From positions 1-64,000 of the forward strand of contig JBDHJR010000001.1 in NCBI GenBank assembly GCA_039586815.1: a stretch of DNA of 64,000 nucleotides, given 5' to 3'. A program made the position numbers and the translations under genes. Below are positions 35,175-43,725 of the stretch, piece after piece; position 1 is the first letter of the stretch, and every line of letters begins with the position of its first letter. Origin of the DNA: WVYX01 sp039586815 (GTDB lineage: Bacteria > Gemmatimonadota > Gemmatimonadetes > Gemmatimonadales > GWC2-71-9). The notes beneath the pieces were generated by a model. The model saw only the letters and a program-made list of their open reading frames with translations, had not been told where the DNA came from and did not search any database.

Positions 35175-36383
35175 ATGCGTATCGCGATTCTCGACCCGGC
35201 CGCCGGGATCAGCGGCGACATGACCCTGGGCGCCCTGCTCGACGCCGGTGTCGACCGGGAGTGGTTGGAGACCCTCCCCGGCAGGCTCGGGTTCGAGGAG
35301 GTCGGCGTTGCCGTGCGTCAGGTGGAGCGCGCCTCGGTCGCGGCGACCAAGGTGGATTTCGAGATTCCTGCGGCGAAGCCAGGCGGCGGGCACGGGCGCC
35401 ACGTGGGGGAGCTGCTCGGGCTAGTGCGCGGGGCCCCGGTCTCGGACACTGTGCGGGCCAGGGCCGCCAGAGCGTTCGAGCTGCTTGGTGAGGCGGAGGG
35501 GCGGATTCACGGAGTGGATCCCGACACCGTGCACCTGCATGAGGTCGGCGCCGTGGATGCGGTGCTGGACATCGTGGGGGCCATTGAGGGATTCGAGCGC
35601 CTCGGGGTCGAATCGGTGTACAATCTCCCCGTGGCGATCGGGGATGGCTGGGTGGAGGCGGCGCACGGGCTCCTTCCGGTCCCCGCGCCCGCGACTGCCC
35701 TCCTGCTGGAGGGGGTCGAGGTGCGGAGCGGGGGACCGGTGACCGGCGAGGCCACCACGCCCACGGGCGCCGCGCTGGTGCGGGTGCTCTCGCAGGGACC
35801 GCCGCCGCCGCGCTGGCGCCTCGTGGCCAGCGGGTGGGGCGCGGGCCAGCGCGATCCGGAGCACTACCCGGGGGCGCTGCGGCTCCTGGTGGCGGAGGCC
35901 GCCGCCGAAGCGGGCGTGCTGGAGGCGATCGCGACGGACATCGACGACTTGGCACCCGAGTACGTGGAGCCGCTGCGGGTGGCGCTCTTCCAGGCAGGGG
36001 CCGTCGAGTGTTCTGTGTGGCCCACCCAGGGCAAGAAGGGTCGGGTCAGCATGCGGCTCGAGGCGTTGGCACCGCCCCAGGAAGCCGAACGGGTGATCGA
36101 AGCGCTGTTCACCCACAGCACCACGGCAGGCATTCGGCGCTGGACGACCACCCGGGCCACCCTGCCGCGGCACGAGCTGGTGGTGGAGCTTGACGCAGGC
36201 GCCAGGGTACGTATCAAGGTGCGGGAGGGGCCGTCGGGCTGGCGGCTCAAGCCCGAGTACGAAGACGTGATCGCGGCGGCGGAGGCCCTCGGGCTCCCCG
36301 CCCTGGAGGTTGCACGGGAGGCAGAGCGCCAGGCGGAGACATTGCTCCGAGCCGAGCGGCCCGCCCGTGAGTCAAACGAGTAA
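35175..36383 (+). CDS. larC: LarC, nickel-pincer cofactor chelatase
   Basis: 402 residues. Signature regions are LDPAAGISGDMTLGALLDAG (6-25), VHLHEVGAVDAVLDIVG, LPVPAPATALLLEG, GEATTPTGAAL and, in the second half, CSVWPTQGKKGR. LarC inserts nickel into the pincer nucleotide cofactor of lactate racemase and related enzymes. In Lactobacillus plantarum larC is read through a frameshift; here it is one open frame. No larA, larB or larE is seen in the window, so the client enzyme must be elsewhere. Confidence 0.92.
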   Translation: MRIAILDPAAGISGDMTLGALLDAGVDREWLETLPGRLGFEEVGVAVRQVERASVAATKVDFEIPAAKPGGGHGRHVGELLGLVRGAPVSDTVRARAARAFELLGEAEGRIHGVDPDTVHLHEVGAVDAVLDIVGAIEGFERLGVESVYNLPVAIGDGWVEAAHGLLPVPAPATALLLEGVEVRSGGPVTGEATTPTGAALVRVLSQGPPPPRWRLVASGWGAGQRDPEHYPGALRLLVAEAAAEAGVLEAIATDIDDLAPEYVEPLRVALFQAGAVECSVWPTQGKKGRVSMRLEALAPPQEAERVIEALFTHSTTAGIRRWTTTRATLPRHELVVELDAGARVRIKVREGPSGWRLKPEYEDVIAAAEALGLPALEVAREAERQAETLLRAERPARESNE

Positions 36384-36408
36384 CCGGCAAATGCAAGGAG
36401 TGAGGGTA

Positions 36409-37800
36409 ATGAAGAAATCGGTGGTTGTGGGGGGGATCGTTGCCGGCCTGCTGCTGAGCGCCGCGCCGGCGAGTGCCCAGTGGATGGACGCGGCATGCCC
36501 GCTTAGCGGGGCGGGGCACTTCCTCGTGAACAGCGGCAAGGTGTACCTCGAGGGGGCCAGCGAGGAGAGCGACCAGGAAAAGCGAGACCGTCTTCTGGCG
36601 GACGCGCACCGCAACTTCCTCGAGGCCATCGAGCGCGGCGAGGACGACAATCCCGCCGTGTGGTACTACCTCGGGCGGTACTACATCCTGATGAACGACG
36701 GGTTCGGGGCCGACTCGGCGTTCGACCGGGTCATGCAGATCGAGCCCGAGTGCGACGAGGACATGTGGCTGCATCGTCGCATGCTGTGGGTGCCGCTGAT
36801 CAACGAGGCAATCGACTCGTTGGGAGTGGGGGCGACCGAAGGGGCCAAGGCGCCCCTGTATCAGGCCAACGCGATCTTCGACGAGGACATCATCGGGTTC
36901 TACTACCTCGGGCGCATTCTGGGAGCCGAGGGTGAGCTCGACTCCGCCGTGGTCTACTTCACGAAGGTCGCGGACATGGGCACCGAAGACACGACCCGCA
37001 TTGAGACCCTGAACACAGCCATCTACAACCTCGGGCTCATCTACGGCATGCTCAACGAGTGGGACTCGTCCGCCGTGTGGTACGAGAAGTATCGCCTCAC
37101 CAGCCCCGACGACCTGGAGGCCATGATCGGCCTGGCTAAGGCGTACACGGGGATGGGCGACGAGCGCGGCGCGGCGCTGTACGACAGCGTGCTCGCTCAA
37201 GCGGAGGCCATGGACGCGCCGGAGCTGTTCCGTACCGGCGAGTCGCTGTTCGTCGGCGGGGATTACCACGCGGCGGCCCGGGCCTTCGAGATGGCCTTGG
37301 AGCGGAACCGCTATTTCCGCCCCGGGCTGTACAACCTGGTCAACACGTACCTGGCCATCTGCCAGGACACGACCGAGACGCAGGAGGCCGTGATGGAGGC
37401 CGCGACTTCCATGGAAGTGGCGGCAAGGCGGCTCGTGGAAGTTGACCCCATGAGCTACGACGCAGCGAGCCTGTTGGCGGCGGCCTACCAGATTCAGCGT
37501 CTGGACGACTCGACACTCGCCGTGCTTGAACGCATGGATGTGCAGACCTGGACCGTGGAGATCGACGTGCAGCAGCAGATACCGGGAGGGTTCAACGTCG
37601 AGGGCCGCCTCCTGAGCCTATCCGAAGAGCAGGACATCGACACGTCACTGCTCACGTTCGAGTTCGTCGACGGGCAGGGCACAGTGATAGCGACGGACAC
37701 GCTGGACCCGCTCACTTTGGGCGTCGGCGAGGTATCCCCCTTCGGCCTTATGGTTGAGGGCACGGGAATCGTGGCCGTGCGCTACCGCGAGGGCGGGTGA
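36409..37800 (+). CDS. secreted TPR-repeat protein
   Basis: 463 residues from the ATG at 36409, preceded by AAGGAGTGAGGG. A signal peptide (MKKSVVVGGIVAGLLLSAAPASAQ) leads into TPR-like helical pairs (about 60-400: AVWYYLGRYYILMNDGFGAD, IIGFYYLGRILGAEGELD and others). The last ~80 residues look like a small beta-sandwich. It is probably a periplasmic or outer-membrane scaffold; no partner can be named. It follows larC by 25 bases, and the hairpin after it may end the transcript. Confidence 0.75.
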   Translation: MKKSVVVGGIVAGLLLSAAPASAQWMDAACPLSGAGHFLVNSGKVYLEGASEESDQEKRDRLLADAHRNFLEAIERGEDDNPAVWYYLGRYYILMNDGFGADSAFDRVMQIEPECDEDMWLHRRMLWVPLINEAIDSLGVGATEGAKAPLYQANAIFDEDIIGFYYLGRILGAEGELDSAVVYFTKVADMGTEDTTRIETLNTAIYNLGLIYGMLNEWDSSAVWYEKYRLTSPDDLEAMIGLAKAYTGMGDERGAALYDSVLAQAEAMDAPELFRTGESLFVGGDYHAAARAFEMALERNRYFRPGLYNLVNTYLAICQDTTETQEAVMEAATSMEVAARRLVEVDPMSYDAASLLAAAYQIQRLDDSTLAVLERMDVQTWTVEIDVQQQIPGGFNVEGRLLSLSEEQDIDTSLLTFEFVDGQGTVIATDTLDPLTLGVGEVSPFGLMVEGTGIVAVRYREGG

Positions 37801-37821
37801 AGCGAGGTTGACTCGATTTAG

Positions 37822-37842
37822 GGGGGGAGCCATACTCCCCCC
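37822..37842 (+). terminator. hairpin after the TPR gene, possible terminator
   Basis: A perfect 8-bp stem, GGGGGGAG (37822-37829) with CTCCCCCC (37835-37842), and a CCATA loop. It is very stable but has no T-run. It separates the TPR gene from tRNA-Gly, so transcription may be slowed or the tRNA 5' end processed here. Confidence 0.5.
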
Positions 37843-37848
37843 GGATCG

Positions 37849-37920
<72 letters not shown>

Positions 37921-37930
37921 CTGAGCGGAG

Positions 37931-37962
37931 AGACCCGAGGCCCCTTGGCCTCGGGTCTTTTC
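37931..37962 (+). terminator. rho-independent terminator after tRNA-Gly
   Basis: A perfect 12-bp stem, AGACCCGAGGCC (37931-37942) and GGCCTCGGGTCT (37947-37958), with a CCTT loop, then TTT and C. It separates the tRNA from the signalling cluster. Confidence 0.92.
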
Positions 37963-38000
37963 TCTATACCTTAGCCTACACCCCACGCAGACCAGGAAGC

Positions 38001-39515
38001 ATGGCCGACGGCAGCAAGACCAGGACCCCATCCAGCGAAGAGCTGACTACGCTGCGGCAACGTGTCTCCGAGCTGGAGGCAGTGGCCCGGGAGCAGGCCA
38101 AGGCCCGGGAGCAGTTCCTCGAGAGTGAGGAGCGGTACCTGGACCTGTATCACAACTCCCCCGACATGCTCTTCACGGTGGCAGAGGACGGCAAGGTGCT
38201 CTCGATCAACCGGTTCGGTGCAGACTGCCTCGGATACGAGCCGAGCGAGCTGGTGGGCGGGCCGGTATGGGTGGTGGTTCACCCCGAGGACCTCGCCGGC
38301 GTGCAGCGGCAAGTGGGGGAGATCTTCCGCGCCGGCGACGGCGGCGCAAGTGAGCTGGAGTTTCGCAAGGTGCGCAAGGACGGCTCCGTCCTCTGGGTGC
38401 AGGAACGTGTGAGGGTGGTGTCGGGAGTCCGGGGAGGCCCGATAGAGCTGCGCATCATCTGCCGCGACATCACCGCGCGCATGAGGGCCGAGGCCGCGCT
38501 GCGGGACAGCGAGCGGCGCCACCGGGCGCTATTCGAGGACTCACGCGACGCCATCTACATCACGGCCACCGACGGTGAGCCGATCGACTTCAATCAGGCC
38601 GCCTGCGAGCTGTTCGGCTACACTGCTGAGGAGTTCCGGCAACTCAATGTGCAGGAGCTGTACGCCCACCCGGCGGACCGCGAACGGTTCCAGGCAGCCG
38701 TATCGCACGACGGGTCGGTGCGCGACTTCGAGGTCAGGCTGCGTCGCAAGGACGGGTCGGTGATCGACTGTCTCCTCACGTCGAGCGAGCGCCGCGGACG
38801 CGATGGCAGCGTGGTGGGGTATCAGGGCATCATCCACGACATCACCGAGCGCAAGCGCCTGGAGGAGGAGATCCTGGAGGTGAGCACGCGGGAACAGCTG
38901 CGCATCGGCCAGGACTTGCACGACGGCCTGGGACAGCAGCTCACCGGGATGGCGTTCCTCGTCACTGCGCTCGAGCGCAAGCTGGAAGCGTTGGGCCTCC
39001 CGGAAGCCGGCGATGCAAAGGCGATTGCGTCGCTGGCGCACGGGACGATCGCGCAGACGAGGTACCTCTCGCGCGGGCTCTACCCGGCGGCGCTGGAGAC
39101 GGCCGGACTTTCCGGGGCGCTGGAGGACCTGGGGGCCAACGCCGAGATGCTGTTCGACATTTCCTGCGCGGTGCTGAAGCAGAACGCCTTGCCGATCACC
39201 GACCGAGTCGTTGGGGGACACGTGTACCACATCGCCCAGGAAGCTGTGACCAACGCGGTGCGACACGGCAAGGCGGCCCATGTGGCAATCGAGCTCACCC
39301 GAGAGGGGGACCGCACGACGCTGACCGTGCGTGACGACGGCATCGGATTGCCCGAGCCGCTCGATGAGGAGAAGGGAATGGGGCTGCGCATCATGCGCTA
39401 CCGCAGCCGCATGATCGGCGGATCGCTCAATTTGGAGCACGCAGCCGGCGGCGGCACCGTGGTGCACTGCACCTTCCCCACTCCACACCAAGGTTCCGAC
39501 GGAGGCGCTGCATGA
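38001..39515 (+). CDS. PAS-domain sensor histidine kinase, NarX/HPK7 type
   Basis: 504 residues, no membrane segment. A short coiled coil (12-35) is followed by two PAS domains (about 38-155 and 165-290), a HisKA_3 dimerisation region with the phosphoacceptor His in IGQDLHDGLGQQLTG, and an HATPase domain (VTNAVRHG, VRDDGIGLP, GLRIMRYRSRMIGG). The HisKA_3 type pairs with NarL/FixJ regulators, and exactly such a regulator is encoded next, overlapping by 4 bases. PAS domains suggest a redox, gas or small-ligand signal sensed in the cytoplasm; the ligand cannot be told. Confidence 0.92.
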   Translation: MADGSKTRTPSSEELTTLRQRVSELEAVAREQAKAREQFLESEERYLDLYHNSPDMLFTVAEDGKVLSINRFGADCLGYEPSELVGGPVWVVVHPEDLAGVQRQVGEIFRAGDGGASELEFRKVRKDGSVLWVQERVRVVSGVRGGPIELRIICRDITARMRAEAALRDSERRHRALFEDSRDAIYITATDGEPIDFNQAACELFGYTAEEFRQLNVQELYAHPADRERFQAAVSHDGSVRDFEVRLRRKDGSVIDCLLTSSERRGRDGSVVGYQGIIHDITERKRLEEEILEVSTREQLRIGQDLHDGLGQQLTGMAFLVTALERKLEALGLPEAGDAKAIASLAHGTIAQTRYLSRGLYPAALETAGLSGALEDLGANAEMLFDISCAVLKQNALPITDRVVGGHVYHIAQEAVTNAVRHGKAAHVAIELTREGDRTTLTVRDDGIGLPEPLDEEKGMGLRIMRYRSRMIGGSLNLEHAAGGGTVVHCTFPTPHQGSDGGAA

Positions 39516-40171
39516 ACCACCCGGCCAAAGTACTGCTGGTCGATGACCATCCCATCGTGCGCCAAGGCCTGGGACAGCTGATCGATGCCGAGCAGGACAT
39601 GCAGGTGTGCGCCCAGGCGGGCGACGCGCCGGCCGCTCTGACAGCAGTGCAGCAGGAGCTGCCGGACCTGGCCATCGTCGACATCTCGCTCGCGGGATCT
39701 GACGGCCTGGAGCTCGTGAGGCAGATTCGGGAGGGCTGGCCCACTGTGCGGGTGCTGGTGCTCTCGATGCACTCCGAGTCGGTGTACGCGGAGCGTACGC
39801 TGAGCGCGGGGGCCCAGGGGTACATCATGAAACAGGAACCCCCAGATCGCATTTTGCACGCCATGCGGGAGGTGCTGCGCGACGAGGTGTTCCTCAGCGA
39901 CACGCTGAGAACCAAGCTGCTGCAACGGCTCGTGGGAGGCGGCAAGGGAAGGGAGCGGACCCCGATCGAACGCCTCACAGACCGTGAGCTCACAGTCCTC
40001 CGGCTGATCGGCGCGGGCCGTGGGACCCGCCAGATAGCCCAGGAATTGGGCCTCAGCGTGAAGACCATCGAGACCTACCGGGAGAACCTGAAGCGCAAGC
40101 TGCACCTGGGTTCCGCTGCGGAGCTGATGCAGTACGCCGTGAGCTGGCTGCAGGAGGAGAGCGGCAGCTGA
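39512..40171 (+). CDS. NarL/FixJ-family response regulator
   Basis: 219 residues. The receiver has LLVDDHPIVRQG (acidic pair), phosphoacceptor Asp in AIVDISLAGSDG and Lys in YIMKQE. A LuxR-type helix-turn-helix follows (LTDRELTVLRLIGAGRGTRQ, then IAQELGLSVKTIETYRENLK). It is the cognate partner of the kinase just upstream and acts as a DNA-binding activator when phosphorylated. Targets are unknown; the adjacent HD-GYP and hybrid kinase genes are candidates. Confidence 0.94.
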   Translation: MNHPAKVLLVDDHPIVRQGLGQLIDAEQDMQVCAQAGDAPAALTAVQQELPDLAIVDISLAGSDGLELVRQIREGWPTVRVLVLSMHSESVYAERTLSAGAQGYIMKQEPPDRILHAMREVLRDEVFLSDTLRTKLLQRLVGGGKGRERTPIERLTDRELTVLRLIGAGRGTRQIAQELGLSVKTIETYRENLKRKLHLGSAAELMQYAVSWLQEESGS

Positions 40172-40255
40172 GGCCAACTCCGGACAAGATGTCCCACCAG
40201 CCGCCGTCCCTGTCCCCAAAAGGGCCTACCGCAAACACATAGACCGCCCCACATT

Positions 40256-40295
40256 GCAGATTGCGTAGGGGATTCCCCGGTTTTGCAATATCTGC
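40256..40295 (+). promoter_or_regulatory. nested inverted repeats before the HD-GYP gene
   Basis: Outer arms GCAGATTGC (40256-40264) and GCAATATCTGC (40285-40295) pair with a two-base bulge. Inside lies GGGG-ATT-CCCC (40268-40278). This sits in the 189-base spacer after the response regulator. It could be an operator for that regulator or a structured leader. It does not match the cyclic-di-GMP riboswitch consensus. Confidence 0.45.
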
Positions 40296-40360
40296 GCGGG
40301 GGTAATGATGATCGTGTCGGCTCGGCTGGCGCCGGGACCGACGCACCGGACGAAGCTGTC

Positions 40361-41359
40361 ATGAACGGGGCGCGCATGGACCGAACCATCCTGCTGGTGG
40401 ATGACGACGCCGGGGTGCGAACGAGCCTCGCCAAGCTCCTGATGGCTGAGGACCTCAACGTCGCCACGGTCGCGGACGGCAACAGCGCGCTTCAAGCAGT
40501 GCGGCAGGTGAAGCCCGACCTCGTGCTGCTCGACGTCCTCATGCCCGACATCAACGGCTTCGAAGTATGCCGCCTGCTCAAGGGCAACCCCGACACACGG
40601 CTCATCCCGATCGTGCTGCTCACCGGCCTGTCTGCCGTGGACGACCGGGTGCGCGGGCTGGAGGCCGGAGCGGACGACTTCATCACCAAGCCGCCCGACC
40701 GCATCGAGCTCCTGGCGCGGGTCCGCTCTCTCTTGCGCATGAAGAGCTACACCGACGAGCTGGAGCGCGCGGAGGCGGTCCTGCTGGCGCTGGCGCGCAG
40801 CATCGAGATGAAGGACCCATACACCGAGGGGCACTGCGAGAGACTCTCGGCGTACGCCGTGGCACTGGGGACGCGGATCGGGCTCAGCATCGACGAGACT
40901 ACGGCGCTGCAGCGAGCCGGCGTGCTGCACGACATCGGCAAGGTGGCGGTTCCGGATTCGATCCTGCTCAAGCCCGGCCCGCTCACCGAGGAAGAGTGGT
41001 CGGTCGTGCGCCTGCATCCGGTTACGGGCGAGCACATCTGCTCCCCAATTCGCTCGTTCAACCGCGTGCTGCCGATCATCCGCCACCACCACGAGCGCTT
41101 CGACGGCTCGGGTTACCCCGACGGCCTCGCCGGTGATGCGATCCCGGTCACCGCCCGGGTGCTCCAGGTGGTCGACGTGTACGACGCGCTGACGACGGAG
41201 CGCCCGTACAAGTCGGCGCTCTCTGCCAACCAGGCGCTGGAGACGATGCAGGAGGAGGTGGACAGGGGCTGGTGGGACCCGCAGCTGTTCGATGAGCTCC
41301 GCGGATTGTTGGACGAGACCGAGCTCGCAGCGGGTGAGACCGTCCCTCCCCACGCATGA
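40361..41359 (+). CDS. response regulator with HD-GYP phosphodiesterase domain
   Basis: About 332 residues from the ATG at 40361; the ATG at 40376 (MDRTILLVDDD) is equally possible and an upstream TTG less so. The receiver has LLVDDDAG, Asp in VLLDVLMPD and Lys in FITKPP. The HD-GYP domain has VLHDIGKVAVPD (HD pair), HHHERFDGSGYPDGL (the GYP motif) and further metal-binding His. HD-GYP proteins hydrolyse cyclic di-GMP. All catalytic residues seem present. The stop overlaps the following hybrid kinase gene, suggesting that kinase controls it. Confidence 0.93.
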   Translation: MNGARMDRTILLVDDDAGVRTSLAKLLMAEDLNVATVADGNSALQAVRQVKPDLVLLDVLMPDINGFEVCRLLKGNPDTRLIPIVLLTGLSAVDDRVRGLEAGADDFITKPPDRIELLARVRSLLRMKSYTDELERAEAVLLALARSIEMKDPYTEGHCERLSAYAVALGTRIGLSIDETTALQRAGVLHDIGKVAVPDSILLKPGPLTEEEWSVVRLHPVTGEHICSPIRSFNRVLPIIRHHHERFDGSGYPDGLAGDAIPVTARVLQVVDVYDALTTERPYKSALSANQALETMQEEVDRGWWDPQLFDELRGLLDETELAAGETVPPHA

Positions 41360-43599
41360 CCTCCCGGCTCGACACACTCTCCGAAACACTCGTCCGTGCA
41401 TTGCCCTTCGGGTTCGACATCGTCGCGCCCGACGGGACCGTGCTCTACGTCAGCGAGCGGCAGGAGCAGCTGCTGGGACAGGACGCGGTGGGGAGGAAAT
41501 GCTGGGACCTCTACCGGGACGACCGCACGCAGTGTGAGCACTGTCCACTGCGTCAGGGCGTAGCGCCCGACGAGACCGCGATGATAACCTCCACCGGCGT
41601 GCTCGGCGGTCGCACATTTCAGATCTACCACACCGGGCTCGTCTGGGAGGGCCAGCCGGCGGTCCTGGAGATCTTCCACGACATCAGCGCCATCAAGCGG
41701 GCCGAAGAGCTGCGCCACAGCAGCGAGACTAAGCTGCAACTGCTGATCAATCAGGTTCCTGCGCTGCTGTGGACCGTAGACACGGACCTGCGGTTCACCT
41801 CATCGGGCGGCGCCGCGCTCGCCGGGCTCGGTCTCCGGCCGGGCCAGGTCGTGGGCATGACGCTTTACGAGTATTTCGGAACCGACGACCCCACCTTCGA
41901 GCCCATCGACATGCACCGCCACGCGATGGAGACACGAAGCCAAGTGTCTTATGACTTCGAGTGGGTCGACAACTCCTACGAGGTGCTGCTCGAGCCACTG
42001 CAGGACCCGCGCGGCAGGGTCACGGGCTGCATCGGCATCGCGGTCGACGTGACCGAGCGGAAGCGAGCGGATGAAGTGCTGCGCCAATCCGAAACCAAGT
42101 ACCGCGGCCTGGTGGAGCACGCCAACTACGGCATCTACCGCTCGAGCCCGGAGGGTCGGTTTCTCGCGGTGAACCCCGCGCTCGTGGAGATGCTGGGCTA
42201 CGACTCGGCCGACGATCTCATGGCGGTGGACATGGAGCGGGACGTGTACGCCCACGCCGCCGAGCGCCCCCGGCTGGTGGAGCAGTACCGCGAGCGCGGC
42301 CGGATCGACAACCTCGAGCTCGAGTGGAAACGGAAGAACGGGCGCGCCATTACCGTGCGGGTGAGCGGCCGACCGATGCACGACGCCGACGGAGATCTCG
42401 AGTTCTTCGAGATGATCGTGCAGGACGTGTCGGAGCAGCGCCAGCTCGAGGCCCAGCTGCGCCAGGCGCAGAAGATGGAGGCCATCGGCCAACTGACCGG
42501 CGGCATTGCGCACGACTTCAACAATCTGCTCTCGGTCATCACGCTCAACGCCCAGCTGGTCGCTGCCGGCCTCGAGACCCCCCAGGGCGAGGTGCTGCCC
42601 GAGCTGGACGACATCCAGGAGGCGGCCCGCAAGGCCACCACCATGACGAAGCAGCTGCTGGGTTTCAGCCGCCATGCGGACCTGCGGATGGCGCCCACCG
42701 ACCTCGCACGCGTCGTGACCAAGCTTTCCTCCATGATGCGGCGGGTGCTGCCGGAGAACATCGGAATCCGCATCGATACCGACGAGGATCTTCACGCCGT
42801 GCGCGCCGACGCGGGAGCGGTAGAGCAGATGCTGCTGAACCTGGCCACCAACGCCCGCGACGCCATGCCGGATGGCGGCCAGCTCCAGATCGAAGTCAGC
42901 GAGCGCGAGGTGCAGGAGGTCACGCTGGCGTCGCACCCGTGGATCTCCCCGGGGCGCTACGTCAGCATTCGAGTGCGGGATTCCGGCATCGGAATGGACG
43001 ACGAGACACGCTCCCGGATCTTCGAGCCCTTCTTTACCACCAAAGCACCGGGCGTGGGTACCGGACTCGGCATGGCCATGGTGTACGGACTCACGAAACA
43101 GCACGGCGGATTCGTGACCGTGCAGACCGCGGCGGGGGAGGGCACCACCATCGAGTTGTACTTCCCCGCGGTGGGCGAGGCGGCTCATCAGCTCGAATCG
43201 CTCGAATCGCTCGACGGGGTGCGGGGCGGCAGCGAGACGATCCTGCTGGTGGAGGACGAGGACACGCTGCGTCGCTCGGCCCGGCGGGTGCTGGAGCGCT
43301 ACGGCTACAAGGTGATGGTGGCGGCCGACGGCCAGGACGGCCTGGAGCTGTTTCGCGCCCACAAGGACGAGATAGACCTCGTGGTGTCGGACCTGGTGAT
43401 GCCGCGGGTCGGAGGCGCGCAATTGCACCGCGCCCTCCAAGAGGAGGGCGGCGCCGTGCCGTTCCTGCTCGCCAGCGGCTACGTGGGACGTGAGTCGGGC
43501 GGGCACCAGCCGCTCGATCCATCCATCCCGATCCTGCCCAAGCCATGGGCCCTGGGAGATCTTCTGGTGCAGGTCCGCGAGCTGCTGGACCGGGCGTGA
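41356..43599 (+). CDS. hybrid histidine kinase: PAS repeats, HisKA, HATPase, receiver
   Basis: 747 residues, soluble. About three PAS domains: residues 5-105, with a CWDLYRDDRTQCEHCPLR Cys cluster that could bind metal or sense redox; 125-235; and 240-365. HisKA follows, with the His in GGIAHDFNNLLSVI. The HATPase has LLNLATNARDAMPDGGQL and RIFEPFFTTKAPGVGTGLGM. The C-terminal receiver has ILLVEDEDTLRR, Asp in VVSDLVMP and Lys in LPKPW. It overlaps the HD-GYP gene by 4 bases. Confidence 0.93.
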   Translation: MTSRLDTLSETLVRALPFGFDIVAPDGTVLYVSERQEQLLGQDAVGRKCWDLYRDDRTQCEHCPLRQGVAPDETAMITSTGVLGGRTFQIYHTGLVWEGQPAVLEIFHDISAIKRAEELRHSSETKLQLLINQVPALLWTVDTDLRFTSSGGAALAGLGLRPGQVVGMTLYEYFGTDDPTFEPIDMHRHAMETRSQVSYDFEWVDNSYEVLLEPLQDPRGRVTGCIGIAVDVTERKRADEVLRQSETKYRGLVEHANYGIYRSSPEGRFLAVNPALVEMLGYDSADDLMAVDMERDVYAHAAERPRLVEQYRERGRIDNLELEWKRKNGRAITVRVSGRPMHDADGDLEFFEMIVQDVSEQRQLEAQLRQAQKMEAIGQLTGGIAHDFNNLLSVITLNAQLVAAGLETPQGEVLPELDDIQEAARKATTMTKQLLGFSRHADLRMAPTDLARVVTKLSSMMRRVLPENIGIRIDTDEDLHAVRADAGAVEQMLLNLATNARDAMPDGGQLQIEVSEREVQEVTLASHPWISPGRYVSIRVRDSGIGMDDETRSRIFEPFFTTKAPGVGTGLGMAMVYGLTKQHGGFVTVQTAAGEGTTIELYFPAVGEAAHQLESLESLDGVRGGSETILLVEDEDTLRRSARRVLERYGYKVMVAADGQDGLELFRAHKDEIDLVVSDLVMPRVGGAQLHRALQEEGGAVPFLLASGYVGRESGGHQPLDPSIPILPKPWALGDLLVQVRELLDRA

Positions 43600-43710
43600 A
43601 ACGCTGCGCCACCGGTGGAGCCATCCTAGTCGAGACCCGGTAGCACCCTCACGACCCGCGTCGCCGCGCGGTTATCTTAGCACGTCCACTACGACAGTTC
43701 GTTTCCACGA

Positions 43711-43723
43711 GAGGAGCCTCCTC
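43711..43723 (+). promoter_or_regulatory. hairpin over the ribosome-binding site of the DUF512 gene
   Basis: GAGGA (43711-43715) and TCCTC (43719-43723) can pair over a GCC loop, two bases before the ATG. GAGGA is itself the Shine-Dalgarno sequence, so folding would hide it. Confidence 0.4.
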
Positions 43724-43725
43724 AC

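Noticed and set aside
40256..40295. Cyclic-di-GMP riboswitch ahead of the HD-GYP gene
   Set aside because: The conserved GEMM core sequence and tetraloop-receptor pattern are not there.
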